Below, one piece after another: positions 32,040 through 43,480 of a stretch of DNA of 64,000 nt. The stretch lies in assembly GCA_014529385.2 (NCBI GenBank), contig CM043955.1:137218108-137282107 (forward strand). The letters run 5' to 3'. The DNA is from Adiantum capillus-veneris. Lineage: Eukaryota; Streptophyta; Polypodiopsida; Polypodiales; Pteridaceae. The position numbers and the translations under genes are program-made. The stretch's first letter is position 1, and every line of letters starts with the position of its first letter. A model generated the notes under the pieces. It did no database searches. It saw nothing but the letters and a program-made list of their open reading frames with translations, and was not told the origin of the DNA.

Positions 32040-32327
32040 TGGCATTTTTTCTCGTTGACAAGCATCACACCTTCAAACATATTCTTTGGCATCTGCAAAA
32101 AGTGTTGGCCACCATATGTTTGCCATCAAGATTGCTCTTACGGTGGTCTCATTAGAAAAGTGACCTCCAGCTAATCCAACATGTGCTTGTTCTATAATCA
32201 AAATATACTCATCTTCATTTGCACAAAGACGCAAATGTTGATCTTTACCTCTTCGATACAATTGGTTCCCAATAAGAGCATAGTATCTTGCTTTAGTTTC
32301 AATTTCTCTTTGACGGCGTTTACTCAT
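32040..32327 (-). pseudogene. Element B integrase HHCC module b
   Basis: 'YYALIGNQLYRRGKDQHLRLC', 'IIEQAHVGLAGGHFSNETTV' in pieces, 'IWWPTLFADAKEYV', then after TGA (32073-32075) 'RCDACQREKMP'. Both His (H-x5-H) and both Cys (C-x2-C) of the integrase zinc-binding domain are present. It immediately precedes the catalytic core, as expected. Confidence 0.88.
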
Positions 32328-32429
32328 ATCCTCAAGAAATGTTCAGCTTGATAAGTAAGTAATCAGATAGTTACTCCACTTAGGAACATGTGGCATTTGA
32401 AACAATGTTACATGAGGTATGGGTGTCTT

Positions 32430-32774
32430 CTTTTGACATTGAAGACAATCCTTTACAAAAGATCAAACATCACACCTCATAGTCGGCCAAAATACTCCAA
32501 GTCTCAAGATTCTTTGCATAGTTTGTTCTTTTGCAAAGTGAAGTCCTACTATGGTAATATGTGCTTGACTTAGGTACTGGTTTTTCTCCTCATGATTAAT
32601 GCATAAGAGCAATATTTCATCTCGATTTCTTTTGTATAGCCTACCAGCTAGTAATTGATACATAGCCAATTGCTCGATCAATCCGATTGTAATAGGAAGT
32701 GGTATTTGTGAATCCACTTGAGCTATTGTCATCAATGATACCATGTTTTCCGACCATGGAGGTATCATTTCCAC
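32430..32774 (-). pseudogene. Element B integrase HHCC module a (extra copy)
   Basis: 'YQLLAGRLYKRNRDEILLLC', 'YLSQAHITIVGLHFAKEQTM' in pieces, 'GVFWPTMRCDV', TGA (32463-32465), 'SFVKDCLQCQK'. This is the same fold as module b, with its own H-x5-H and C-x2-C, placed between RNase H and module b. The two modules differ at most positions, so the duplication is old and not a recent repeat. Confidence 0.82.
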
Positions 32775-32819
32775 GGAGAATAAATAGGCATCTGGTAGAT
32801 CATTGTCTACCCCTTTAGG

Positions 32820-34080
32820 TGATTATCCTAAAACAATCCTTGACAAATGATCTACTTTTTGATGTGTAGTGCCCTTTTTTACAACCACAGTGAAATCAAA
32901 TTCCAGAAGAATGATAAACCATCTCACTATTCTTCTTATGCTGCATGGCTTGTTGACCAAATACAACAAAGCTTGGTGGTCTACAAAGAACACAAACTTG
33001 TTGGCTAATAGGTATGTCTATACTTTTTAACGGCATAGATTATTCCTACCCCTTCTCTTTCAGTGATAGTGTAATTCTTTTTTCCATGTTCAATTGTTGG
33101 CTAGCATAAGAAATAAGAAAGTCAATTTTCCCATCTCCTAGTTGAGCTAGTATACAACTGATAGCAAAATTAGAAGCATCTACATGTATGTGGAATATCT
33201 TATTCCAATCTGGTGCTTTCAATATTGTAGCTGAGGTGAGAGCTTGCTTAAGCTTCATGAAGGATTCTTCACATGCCTCGGTCCATTCAAAGTGTGTAAT
33301 CAAGCTATACATGGGTTTTGCAATTATAACACACATGTAAATGAACAGTCTGTAATATCCACAATGCCCCATGAAGGCTTGAACCCCCTTGACTATTGTT
33401 GGTCTAGGCAAATCAACAATGACATGATTTTTTTTGCTATCAATAGCTATGCCATTTTTAGACACTATATGTCCAAGAAGTTTTCCTTGTCTACCCATGA
33501 ATGTGCACTTTTCAGGATTTAGGCAAATCCTATAAAGTCGACATTTTTCGAATACCTTTTTGAGGTGTTCAAAATGTTCAGTTTGGATCGATGAATGTAC
33601 GCATAGATCATCCATATACACTTCCAAGAATTTCCTAAGATATTCTTTAAAACCATGGCTCATCAATCTTTGAAATGTGGCTGGAGCATCATTTAACCCA
33701 AAGGCATAACCCGATAGGCAAAAATACCCCATTCCGTTGCAAAAGTAGTTTTATGCTGATCTTTTGGGTCAAAGTTGATTGTATCCCGAAAATCCATCAA
33801 AGAAAATGTAAGCTTCTTTTCCTACAACTCTTTCTAAAACATGCTCAGTGATTGGAAAATTGTCTCTAATGGTAGTTGCATTCAACTTTTTGAGATTGAC
33901 ACACACTCATAGTTTTCCATTCTTCTTGGGTACTACCACAACTGGAGACACCCAATTTGTGTGTTCAATTTCGTGAATTTGGCTTCCTTTAGTTTCTAAA
34001 TCTCTTCCTTGATTTTCCTGGCAAATGTTTCATTATATGTGTATGGCCTTTGTCTATTTGGTTTCGCATAATCTCTCATG
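32820..34080 (-). pseudogene. Element B reverse transcriptase and RNase H
   Basis: RT motifs on the minus strand: 'EHTNWVSPVVVVPKKNGKL' (about 33980-33920), 'MPFGLNDAPATFQRLM' (at 33700), catalytic 'VYMDDL' at 33607-33618 with both aspartates, 'LLGHIVSKNGIAID' and 'AFMGHCGYYRLFI'. RNase H follows: 'FHIHVDASNFAISCILAQ' and, lower, 'FFVDHQALLYLVNKP' and 'HQKVDHLSRI'. The 228-codon block 33732-33046 is open; stops and shifts lie on either side. Confidence 0.92.
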
Positions 34081-35296
34081 GGTATGGTATGCTGACAAAT
34101 TTCTGGATCAACACCCTTGAGATCCTTGTAAGACCAAGAGAGGATATTTCGATAGGCCTAGGTTTGTCCCCTGGTTCAGCCAAGTCTATCTTTTTTGCGT
34201 TCTCGGGCCCTTCGTAGGACTTGCCCGGTTTCCGTAATTCCCTAACAAGTTGTTTGACTATGATTTTTTGATCTTGGAGAGTATACTTTTTGTAATGGGA
34301 TGGAACACTCATTACATCCTTACCATCCTCTTTCGTGGTTTCCATTTTGGTCGTATATATCTCCTTTAGAGCTTTTTTCAACTCTTGATATTTCTTTTTC
34401 CGCTCAACTTGTGTCATGATTGGCTCCTTGTCCTGTTTGTTAAGCTTTGCTTGAGTATCCTTCCTTGTTTTTTCCGATGTTTTTGACATTTCTGATTTTT
34501 TGTTTGAAGGATACCTACCAGGGATTTTGTCCTTGACACAATCATGTACCTCTATCTGCATCAAGAATTGTGTTCTATTGGAGACTGATGACATAGGTCG
34601 TGTTTTCACGTTTTTGGTGTCTCTTTTTCGTCTATATCATTTTTGTCTTCTTGATTTCTGGTTAGGAAAGTCAACAAACTTTTCCTCCCCTCCTTTCAAG
34701 AGTAGCTTAGCTCTCACATGTTCTTTTTTTGACCCCGAATCTTTTATGGTAGCTGAGTGTTCATCTAACTCATTTGTTGCATCGTAGTAGAGGTCTGAAA
34801 AGACTCGTTGAGATTTTATCAAGTCCTTGGGTTTCCCATTTTCATCTTCAATGTTGAGGGTTGAAATCATTTGGATGGGAATTATGTCGTAGCCATCCTC
34901 ATTGCAAAATTGAGTAGGCATAGATGTATTCACACATACATCGATTGTCGCTAAAATTTGAGTCCACTCAAATGGCTCAAACAAATGCTCTAAAAAGGGT
35001 TCATGTATATAGGCTTCGTCTGTGCAATCCATTTCTAGAATGCATTCTTCTCGTTTTAAACTCCCATTTTTTGAGGCTCTACACATCCAGATAGGAGTGT
35101 CTTTGTTTAACCAAGATAGAAGTTTAGTTTCAGCCAAAGAGACCGAATCAAACGCTTGTATGGGTGTTTTCAAGACATCTCTATAAGTGTGATCTTTTAG
35201 ATTTACCCCTATTATAGATCCAACTTGCTTCAAGTACAGATAGTTGTTTTCCCAATCTTGGATAAGCTGTACCTGTCGCATGAAAGGCCTTCCCAA
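34081..35296 (-). pseudogene. Element B protease C-terminus and PR-RT linker
   Basis: Frame 35296-34637 begins with 'GRPFMRQVQLIQDWENNYLYL' in pieces, the C-terminal ILGRPF strand of retropepsin, then about 190 residues of acidic linker. 34609-34076 is a Lys/Glu-rich linker ('YQELKKALKEIYTTKMET') before RT. A linker of this size between protease and RT is long but known in large gypsy elements. Confidence 0.75.
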
Positions 35297-35654
35297 TATG
35301 ATTTCATAATTGAGTTTTTTCCCAAAGTCTTCTATGGCAAAAGTGTGTTGATATTCAATTCCACAGGAATTGACTCACTTTTTCAAGCAACCCTAATGGT
35401 CTCTCAATGTGTCCATCAACCAATTGCAATTTCATTTGAGTTTGTCTAATGGCTGGTTGTCCCCAAGATTCCCATACTGCTTTCATGGCTATGGCTATGC
35501 CTGCCCCACTATCCAGTATTGCCATGGTTTCAATGTCATTATATTTCACTAGAAGGGTGGTGTTTCCTCCTTCCCCTTCGTAATATTTTCCGACTTTGTT
35601 CATTGGAACATATTGAATCTCTTTGTTGTCCATTTCACTTTTCATTTTTCCCAA
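35297..35654 (-). pseudogene. Element B aspartic protease
   Basis: Retropepsin that cuts the polyprotein. Frame 'GGNTTLLVKYNDIETMAILDS' in pieces, active site 'AILDSGAGIAIAMK' (D-S-G), 'MKLQLVDGHIERPLGLLEKV' with the GxxxRPLG flap-side motif. The ILGRPFMR end follows in the next frame block, so the domain is complete apart from a frame break at about 35350. Confidence 0.88.
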
Positions 35655-36660
35655 TTTTTTGAGATTAGCCCCTTTATCCCCACCTTATCTAGGGTTTTTT
35701 GTCGATCATTTCATAAATATGGTCTGTGTTTTGACAACTCTTTCAAGGTAATAGTGCTTTGGATGGGTGTAGACATGATTGAATGAATGTTGTCTACTTC
35801 TAGAATCTGTTCAGCTCTTTTTACTTGAGCGGTCTTACACACTATGGATTTTCATCGTTGTTATCTCCCAAGTAAGAGGGTAATGTTTTCAAGATCAATA
35901 GTTTGACATTCCTGAAGCTTCAGATCCACAATCCCCGTACAAGGATTGTACATCCATGTTCATATCAGAAGGTAGTTTGTCCAACCAAACTTCCTCTATA
36001 GGAGCCGACTTTAGAGTTTGGCTCCCATCATTGATCTCTCTAACTTTTTCCCATAAGTGTCCTGGCCAGTCTTTCTCTACGAATGGAATTCCGTCTAAGG
36101 CATCTTCGCTGTCCGGCACTATAAGTTCTGGTTCTTTTGTTTCAAGGGGGGTTCACCACCACATCAGAATTTTCTTTAGTGTCTCTTACCACAAGCTCCT
36201 CAGGTTTTGTGATACTTTCAAGCTTGGGTTTTTGTTTTTTCAGCATTTCTTGTGTGATTCTTACCAAATTTTAATAAGCTTCCAACTTAGCTGCTTCCAT
36301 GTTTGGAGAAGGATAGTTTTTCTATTTTTTTTCCATGTTTTGGCCTGCTTTAAGTCCCGCTTGATAAGCTTCCAAGGCTACATTAATAGGCTCAAAAATT
36401 TTATCAACCAAAATGGATCTTCCAGATTTCACGGTCCTTGATTTCACTTCTAGTTTCTTTCACCTTTTCCTGGAATAGCTTTTTTGCTTTCTCCTCAATT
36501 TCAGCCCATTGTTTTTATTTTCTCATCTCATATCTTTTGCTTCTGCTTCTTTTGATCTTTTGAGAGAAAACTTTCATATTTTTTGAATCATCAGAGGAGT
36601 TGTGTTTCTTTTTCTTAGCCCGGGCTCTAGTGATTACCTTGATTGGAACAATCAGTTCAC
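35655..36660 (-). other. Element B gag-protease linker region
   Basis: Charged Lys/Glu-rich fragments ('MPDSEDALDGIPFVEKDWPGH', 'IEEKAKKLF') with several stops. No domain recognised. It lies between the zinc knuckles and protease and fits a decayed linker. Confidence 0.5.
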
Positions 36661-36662
36661 TC

Positions 36663-37709
36663 TCAGATGACTATGTTTACTACTGTTTTACCCTTGTTTA
36701 GAGGATTTTTAGGACAATCTTCCGGAAAGTGTCCTCCCTTTTTGCAACATTGTATGCAATAGGCTTCAACTGGCTTGAGGTTTTTTTCAGGCTCTGGACA
36801 TTCATTTTTCCAATGATCATCTGCACCACAGCTGTGAAAGTTTCCCATTCTTAGCTTAATCATGGGTCTTACCATGGGAGGTCCGACATCTTGATTAGCT
36901 ACATAATACATTGGTACGAGCTCTGGTGGAGCATAAGTAACAGTTTCTTCCATTGATGGTGGATGTGAATTATACCGATCTCCTTCTACCATTACTGTAG
37001 ATGGACTAGGCTCCGCATAAGGTGTAACATGCACTAATGCTTGTTCATCTATGACTCCTTCGGAGTGCATGTACTTTACAGGCACTGCATTATGTCCTGG
37101 GTACGGAGGTTGCTGACCCAACACAGGTTGAGGTCTTTCCATACCCATCGGTGGTCTTTGAGATTGGGCCATATTAGGTTGATATCTATACATGGGTTGT
37201 CCTTGTGGCCTCATAGGCACGTACTGAACATTCCCATCATACTTTGGTCGGAAATAACAATCGTGGGTCTCATGGTTGGTCCATTTACCCTCGATTGCAC
37301 ACCATTTTTGTGGCCTAATTGGTTGTCCCTGTTGAGGCATCCCTTGTCCTAGTCCCCTCATAGGTGATTTTTGCATGTTGTTCATCATGTCGTTCATCCT
37401 TTTGAGCATATCTTCTATGGTTGAAAGTGGTGCTATAGCCGCCATTCCCACTTGTGCTGGTTTAGTGGATACTATTTTCTCGCTTTGGTTATCCTTAGGG
37501 ACATCTTCTTCGTTGAAAATATCACAATTGTCTCCTAAGTCAATAGCATCTGACACACACTCTTCTAGGGTTGTATGCTTTTTACTATAGAGTATAGCAT
37601 GAAGTTCTTTGTTTAACATTCCTCTAGAAACAAAGATATGAGTCGTTCTTTCGTAGGTATCTCTAGCCCTGGGCATCTGGCAATGTATTGTTTCATTCGA
37701 GTTGCACAA
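36663..37709 (-). pseudogene. Element B gag, linker and zinc knuckles
   Basis: 348-codon minus frame, the longest open frame of B. Pro/Gln/Met-rich middle ('GQGMPQQGQPIRPQKW'), then two CCHC-like knuckles: 'FHSCGADDHWKNEC', where the first Cys is Phe, and 'CIQCCKKGGHFPEDC', with one extra residue before His. These would bind element RNA in the particle. Ends with TAG-free sequence into the linker. Confidence 0.82.
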
Positions 37710-37712
37710 TCC

Positions 37713-38240
37713 CTAACAGACACCATGTTTCTGTTTAAAGCTATAGATTTGAGCTACCGTATTATGCTTGATCCCTGTTTTGGAACAAGCAGCTACAAAT
37801 CCTTGAGCGAAGGTGTTCAAGTCCATGATTGACCTTGGTGGAATGTTTTGAAACCATGTCAATGCTTTTCCTTCTAATGTCATTCCAAACCCCTCGAATT
37901 GAGTATGGAAATCGAATATACATTTTGCTCTTAGCACCTGCTTAAAAATTGCTAAGTGGTAGTATGGATCCCCTGATCCACTGTATTTTCTGACCCATTT
38001 TTGAAAATTAGCTGGTCTGACCCGTCTGTTTGGTTTAAATCCCGGTCTTTTGGTAGTTGGTCCTGTTCCGAGTCCTTCAAACCAATCTGTCGGAAATAGT
38101 GACTCATGTAGCTCTGGACTGGCCTTAGTGTCACCCAATTTTCTTCATGATGAGGTGGTTTCTGCTTTCTTAACATTACTCTTAGATGATCTCTCACAGT
38201 GTTCATCTCTTGGAATTGTTTTTGGTCCTTGTCCCAATAT
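37713..38240 (-). pseudogene. Element B gag capsid (retrotransposon gag) domain
   Basis: Frame from 38138: 'KYSGSGDPYYHLAIFKQVL', 'QFEGFGMTLEGKALTWFQNI' and 'MDLNTFAQGFVAACSKTG' show the Ty3 gag pattern (YxGxxDPxxHL...LxGxAxxWF). It is one reading phase away from the knuckle frame. Confidence 0.85.
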
Positions 38241-39004
38241 CTAGTCCCTGATGGAATACCCTTGGTATTTGGTTTGTTCGACCTCCTCAAGAGTCATCAT
38301 AACAAAGTTGTTGTTATAACAATCCCTAAACAGGTAGGTTGGTAGGTCTGCTGATCCTTTATCTTTGATCTTGAAGATATAGATGATCTTCATGGCCGTT
38401 AGTTGTCCTGATTTGGCATGTGAAGTCCACAAAAGATCTTTTACATTTCTATCCTCCAACAATAGACTCCGATCCTAGGATTATCCGTACTAAGACGTTT
38501 CAAAGGCTTCAACTCTACTTGATCGTATCTCTCGAATTCTAAAGTTGGTGGTCCTTCTTTTGCTAACATATCTGGGATTATTGTGTTGACTTCTAATCCC
38601 CATTTGTCTATCACATCAGGGTTTTCGACTTGTACATACTGAGTTCCGTTTCTGTCCATGTACATTTTTCCTTGTTTGTTTGCCCTAATCTCTTCTTCAA
38701 ACTCAATACCATGGTCATCAATGCGAATAGCATACTCTTCGTAAGGATCCAGGTAAACTTGAGCTCCATGGCAATTAGTCTTATAAAAAGAGAGTATATG
38801 CTTATAACGCATTGTTGTTCCGGTTTCCGAGTGAGTTGAGTAAGAAGACATTTCAGATGTTGAATATGAAAAAGTGTCTGAGACTTCTTCAAGAATAGTG
38901 TGCAAGGAATTGCCTTGATTCACGCTTTCTTCGGTGGACACTCTATTGGAGGTTTCTCCGAGTATGCCCTGATTTCCTAGTACACGACCAGATCTAAGGT
39001 TCAT
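38241..39004 (-). pseudogene. Element B gag N-terminal region
   Basis: Frame 39004-38441 starts MNLRSGRVLGNQG, a typical gypsy gag opening (NLRSG), and is acidic afterwards. 38462-38241 continues in another phase ('SGQLTAMKIIYIFKIKDKG'). The start ATG at 39002-39004 is the first after the long leader. Confidence 0.65.
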
Positions 39005-40974
39005 ATAGACTTATGAAGCCCTAGTTAGAGTACTTACCTTTGGATTGACTTGTTGTCAATGAGTCCACTTGATTTGATTGCAACTTTGTGTCAAGTTACC
39101 GATTCCTCGTCTGCAACCTGATTCCTGTACAAATTTGATCAAATTAGCTATTCTTCTATAAAGATAGTAGAGTTTTTGCTGACTGTCATGATTGGTCTAT
39201 GTGTATCACTTCAAATCGAGCTATGGGAGTCAGCAATTGACTTTCAGACTTGACTTTGGCAAAAAATCAAAGGATTAATCTACAACTTGGAAACTGAGTG
39301 AACATGTACCAATTTGAATCCGATTGAACCCAAAATTGCATGGTGGCTTTGTATTATGTTGGTCTAACACTGTACAAGTGCAAAAGTCAAAATTGGTGTC
39401 CCTGGATAGCAGTAGTAAATAATCACGATTATTTACTTTTGCTAGTTTTTTGCACTTTTTGGCTTGTTTTGGTAACTATACAACCTGTTAAAGTCCCAGG
39501 ACAAGTTTCAACAAGTTTGGACAAATTCTGTTCAAGTTTATAAATTGTTTTGTGCCCGCAGACTCTGATTTCAAGAATCTGGCTTAAGTCTCACTTTTGT
39601 GATCAAATTTCACCAAAAAATATTTGTGGGGTCTACTTGATATGCTTGACCTTGTGGTATACTCAAATTTGCAAATTTGTCAATTTTTGTAGCAGATGTA
39701 AGTAATCGCGATTATTTACTCCAGTTATATTTTTGCAAATTTTTGTCCCAACTTTGACACAAATCTGTTAAGCACCTCAAGTTAAGGTCTCTAGCCAAGT
39801 TTCAACAAGTTTGGACAAGTTTTGGTCAAATGGTCATCAATTTTCTGTCCGCAGACTATGTTCGCAAACTAACTTTGCAAATTTGGTCACAATTTTCAAT
39901 CCAATGATCCAAATCTTACCAAATTTGGTTTGTAGGCTTATTACAACATGGTAAAACTAGTGGTATGCCAACTTGGTCAAAAAAGTTGAAAAGTGGGGCA
40001 GATGTAAATAATCACGATTATTTACATCTGACAACTTTTTGCATCTTTTTGGTCAGCTGAGCATGTACACATGTTTATCACATCAATATAAGCCTATGAA
40101 TCAAATTTCAACAAGTTTGGACAAATTTTTTTCCAATTTACACTAAAGATTCAGAAAGTTAGTACAAACTTTAGTTTTTACCCACAATTTGGTGATCCAA
40201 ATCTTTTGTGCTTTTACAAAAGTTGTTTGTACACATGTAATGAGTCAATGGTATGAACCTTGGTCAAATCTGAGCTGAAAGTTAATAATCGCGATTATTA
40301 ACTTCAAGCTTGAAATGAACCAATTTTTGTAATTTTTCAATGGACAGTCGTTTTATGGTCTATTTTAAGCCTATGAATCAAGTCAAAACTTAATTTGGCC
40401 TAAAATATCAAGAAAAAGTAAATAATTTGAGTTTTGTCCAACTATTGAAATTTTTACCTCGGAGTGTCCTTGAGCTTACCCATTGGTTCATACAACTTTT
40501 AAGCTTATTCTCCAGTCGGATTCAGTGGTTTGGAGTCTTTTTGTGCTATTTCTAGCCGTAGACCTGAAATTCTGCAACTTCCAATAACAACTCACAATGA
40601 TTCTTTCAGAGAGAGCAATGTTCTGAAATCCACCTCGGATCCTACTTACCCTACTCCTAAATTCTCATGCAATGGGGTTGTGGAAAGTGTCCACAAACAC
40701 TTGTTTTCTTGTCTTTTATGGTTTTTTGAGCATTGATCTTAAGACTTGTCTCGTCTATCAATCATCCTGATAATCCTAATCTATAACTACAATCCTACAA
40801 TCCTAAAGGAACTCAGCAAGTACTATTACTTCCAAGCTACCTTTACACAACAAAAGACAACAATCTTAGGCTATGCGGTTTCTAAAAGAAAGTTTTGAAC
40901 TCTAAGCGATCCTAGAGGAAGTTAAAGGATAACTCCACAAGACGCTCGTGTTTTTTCCTAGTTTAGGTCTCTTT
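39005..40974 (-). repeat. Element B leader with four ~290-bp repeats centred on palindromes
   Basis: Nearly 2 kb between the primer site and gag without coding. Four inverted repeats occur at 39414-39437, 39698-39719, 40001-40028 and 40281-40302 (centres 283, 306 and 277 bp apart). Arms are AGTAAATAATC/GATTATTTACT, GTAAGTAATC/GATTATTTAC, GATGTAAATAATC/GATTATTTACATC and GTTAATAATC/GATTATTAAC around AC or GC; the last is a perfect 22-bp palindrome. Flanking phrases also recur (TTTCAACAAGTTTGGACAA about 39508, 39808 and 40108; ATTTTTGCA-like blocks). So this is a degenerate tandem array of a ~290-bp unit in which the palindrome is best kept. Confidence 0.88.
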
Positions 40975-40994
40975 GATCCCCGACAGCGGCGCCA
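40975..40994 (-). promoter_or_regulatory. Element B primer binding site
   Basis: Minus strand TGGCGCCGCTGTCGGGGATC, 2 bases inside the 5' LTR, matches the TGGCGCCGTTGCCGGGGA type seen in many plant non-chromoviral gypsy elements and usually ascribed to tRNA-Asp. Confidence 0.9.
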
Positions 40995-40996
40995 AA

Positions 40997-41906
40997 TGTG
41001 GGACAAGTGTCTAACCTCACCATCCTATCTTATTGCAGTATTAGCGAGAACCACAAGTAAATTGTCAATCCATGGGACGAAGGTGACTCGACTAGTGCAT
41101 AGAGGCTACAAGAGATTGTCAGTCTCTCGAAAAACAAGTAACAACTCGCATCTAACTCAAGCTACACTCAAGTGACTGAAATCACCAAAAGCCAATCGCT
41201 CATCGGCAAACAAATCACATCCGTCACAGCATCAAATTATGACATCCAAACATAATGGAACTTCTAGAACATGTTTATAAGACCTAAGCACACATGCCTA
41301 TGGTCACAAATCCCACTTTAGGTCAAGTTCCAAAATCGCGATTAATAACAACAATGGATTTTTGACCTAGTTGTTTCCAACCCAGAATGCATCTAAATGC
41401 TTAGCAATGATGCCCCAATACCCCGCCTATGCTTAGTTTTTGATTTGAAAATGTAAATTCCTAGTTATGATGAAATTTGGCCGCGGGCCGATGACACCAA
41501 AAGTTACGAAATACCGTGATGTGTTTACGTCAATGCGTAGAGTTCTTACCTGCGGTTGCAATGCAACAAACAAGACTGCAATGTGACAATCGGGAAGGGA
41601 GTAGGAAGCGCGAGAAGGAGAGGAGTGAGCGCCGTTAGCTCACAATGTGTATTTCATTATCCAAAACTGGCTTTTATACTTTAGCCAAGGTTTCTGGTGG
41701 TCAAAACTAATAATTTGGGAGTTCTACCAAAGATGGGTAATGACAGGTTGATACAATCTGGAAGCTTGTAGCCCCGGCTCATCAATTACAAGGTTTATCC
41801 GAAAAAATAGGAGTTACAATATTCTCGATTTATCAAAATATAAGTGTTCACAATGAGAACTCCAAAAAATGATTTTCATGGTATCTGTGTTAGCTTGCTG
41901 CTAACA
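40997..41906 (-). repeat. Element B 5' LTR
   Basis: 910 bp, plus strand TGTGGGACAAG...GCTGCTAACA, followed by the target duplication AACAC and copia A. An ATCGCGAT palindrome at about 41335 resembles the leader palindromes. Confidence 0.93.
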
Positions 41907-42640
41907 AACACCAATGTACAGTGTCTTATATGCCTCAACAAAATGGTGTTGTTGAGAGGAAAAACAGGTCACTTACAGAAATGGCCCAATGTATGGTCAA
42001 AAGTCAAGCTTTGCCACATTCGTTTTGGCTCGAGGCCATCATGTGTGCCACTTATGTACTAAACAGGTGTCCTACAAAAGCTTTGCAGTATATGACCTCT
42101 ATTTGAAGCATGGCATGATAAATAGCCTTCTATTGAGTACATGTGTGTTTTTGGCTGTTTGGCATATGTTTTGGTGCCACAAACACAACGCAAAAAATTG
42201 GATGATAATGATGTCAAATGTATTTTTTTGGTTATAGTGCTGAAAGCAAACGTTATAGGTTGTATCATCCAAAAATAAATCATATTCTGGTTTCAGGGAT
42301 GTTGTGTTTGTGAAAGATTTTATTTTATCCCTTGCTGTCATGTACTAGATACAATTAATGTAAGCTCACAGGACATTTATGACACTTTATTGCCTCTTTT
42401 CAGTGCTGAAAGTTTGAATGTAAATTCCAATGAGGCAAATGTACAACCCATGGGGTTTCTAAAAATGTTACAAATAAGCCTATTACTGATATAGATATAT
42501 ATGATGTACTTGATGAGGAAAGGGCTGAGAATGAGCAGACTAGAGGTATGCCAAAATGGCTGGTGCATACATTGCGTGATAGTAAATTGGATGCACCTTT
42601 TTCTAGTCATACTCATTCAGGATCTGGCCATGCATCTTAT
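41907..42640 (+). pseudogene. Copia A, integrase (right part) and C-terminal region
   Basis: Resumes exactly where 9903 stopped: 'QCTVSYMPQQNGVVERKNRSL' in pieces with the catalytic Glu, 'MVKSQALPHSFWLEAIMCAT' and 'LNRCPTKALQ'. After several frame changes it passes through 'LLPLFS' (42390) and the linker before RT. The order and sequence equal copia C in the opposite orientation. Confidence 0.92.
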
Positions 42641-42649
42641 GCATAAGTT

Positions 42650-43480
42650 GTTATGCTTTGGCTGTGTCTAGCTTACATGATGTTGAGGAACCTCCGTCTT
42701 TTGATGAAGCACAAAATTCAAAAAATTGGATTGCTGCCATGCAATCAAAATATGATGCACTTATAGAAAATGACACATGGACTTTATGTGATTTTCCTCT
42801 TGGAAAAAAGGCCATTGGTACAAAGTGGGTTTACAAGTTGAAACGCAAGCCGGATGATGAGATTGATCTCTATAAGGATCGACTTGTTGCAATGGGTTAT
42901 GCACATAAAAAAGGCATAGATTATGAAGAGACTTATGCTCCCACTTGTCATATAACTACTGTGTGTTTTCTATGTGCATTGGAAGCTCATTTTGGTTGGT
43001 ATGTACATCAATCACACTTTGATTTCGCTTTCGTGAATAGTGACATATTTGAGGAAGTTTATGTAACGCATCATCACGGTTTTGTCAAGAAAGGACAAAA
43101 GGATAAACTGCACAAATGTAGCAAAGCTTTGTATGGGTTGAAGCAATCTCTCGTGCTTGGTATGAGAAGGCTGACGCTCATTTGGTCAAATGAGACTTTT
43201 GTAACAGTCCAACAAAAAGCACATTGTATGTAAAGCGTGAGGGTGATGTACTTCTCATTGTGGTTCCTGTACGTGGATGATTTGCTGATCACTGGACCAA
43301 ATGAGAGGCATATTTTGGAATTTAATGCTGATTTCAATGATACTTTCAAGATGAAAGATTTGGGGATGTTGCATCATTACTTGGGTATACAGTTTAAGCA
43401 GTGTGATGGTGGTATTGCCTTGTGTCAGACAAGCTACATAAAGACATTGCTATGTAAGTTTTGACTTGAGCATTGCAAAC
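42650..43480 (+). pseudogene. Copia A reverse transcriptase
   Basis: The only surviving RT core of the A/C/G copia family in this window. 'FDEAQNSKNWIAAMQSKYDAL', 'WVYKLKRKPDDEIDLYKDRL' in pieces, 'LYGLKQS', and catalytic 'FLYVDDLLITG' at 43270-43281. The motif that normally reads DVKxAFLxG is altered to 'HFDFAFVNSDI', and there are frameshifts at about 43140 and 43235, so the copy is inactive. Confidence 0.92.

Larger units (their letters stand above)
9904..41906 (-). mobile_element. Giant Ty3/gypsy element B (minus strand) with nested insertions
   Basis: Complete termini are visible: 5' LTR 40997-41906, primer site 40975-40994, polypurine tract at 10826-10840, 3' LTR 9904-10825, and a 5-bp target duplication AACAC (9899-9903 and 41907-41911) inside copia A. 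In minus order it holds a long leader with palindromic repeats, gag, protease, RT, RNase H, two HHCC modules, integrase, a post-integrase region with a second retropepsin-like domain, then a large coiled-coil ORF3. Removing copia C/D, the solo LTR and LTR E leaves about 17 kb, large even for plant gypsy elements. The RT type and tRNA-Asp-like primer site suggest a non-chromoviral (Athila/Tat-like) lineage (inference). Confidence 0.93.

Noticed and set aside
39414-40302. CRISPR-like array (regularly spaced palindromes)
   Set aside because: Only four units at 277-306 bp with related 'spacers', inside the leader of a plant gypsy element; no cas genes.
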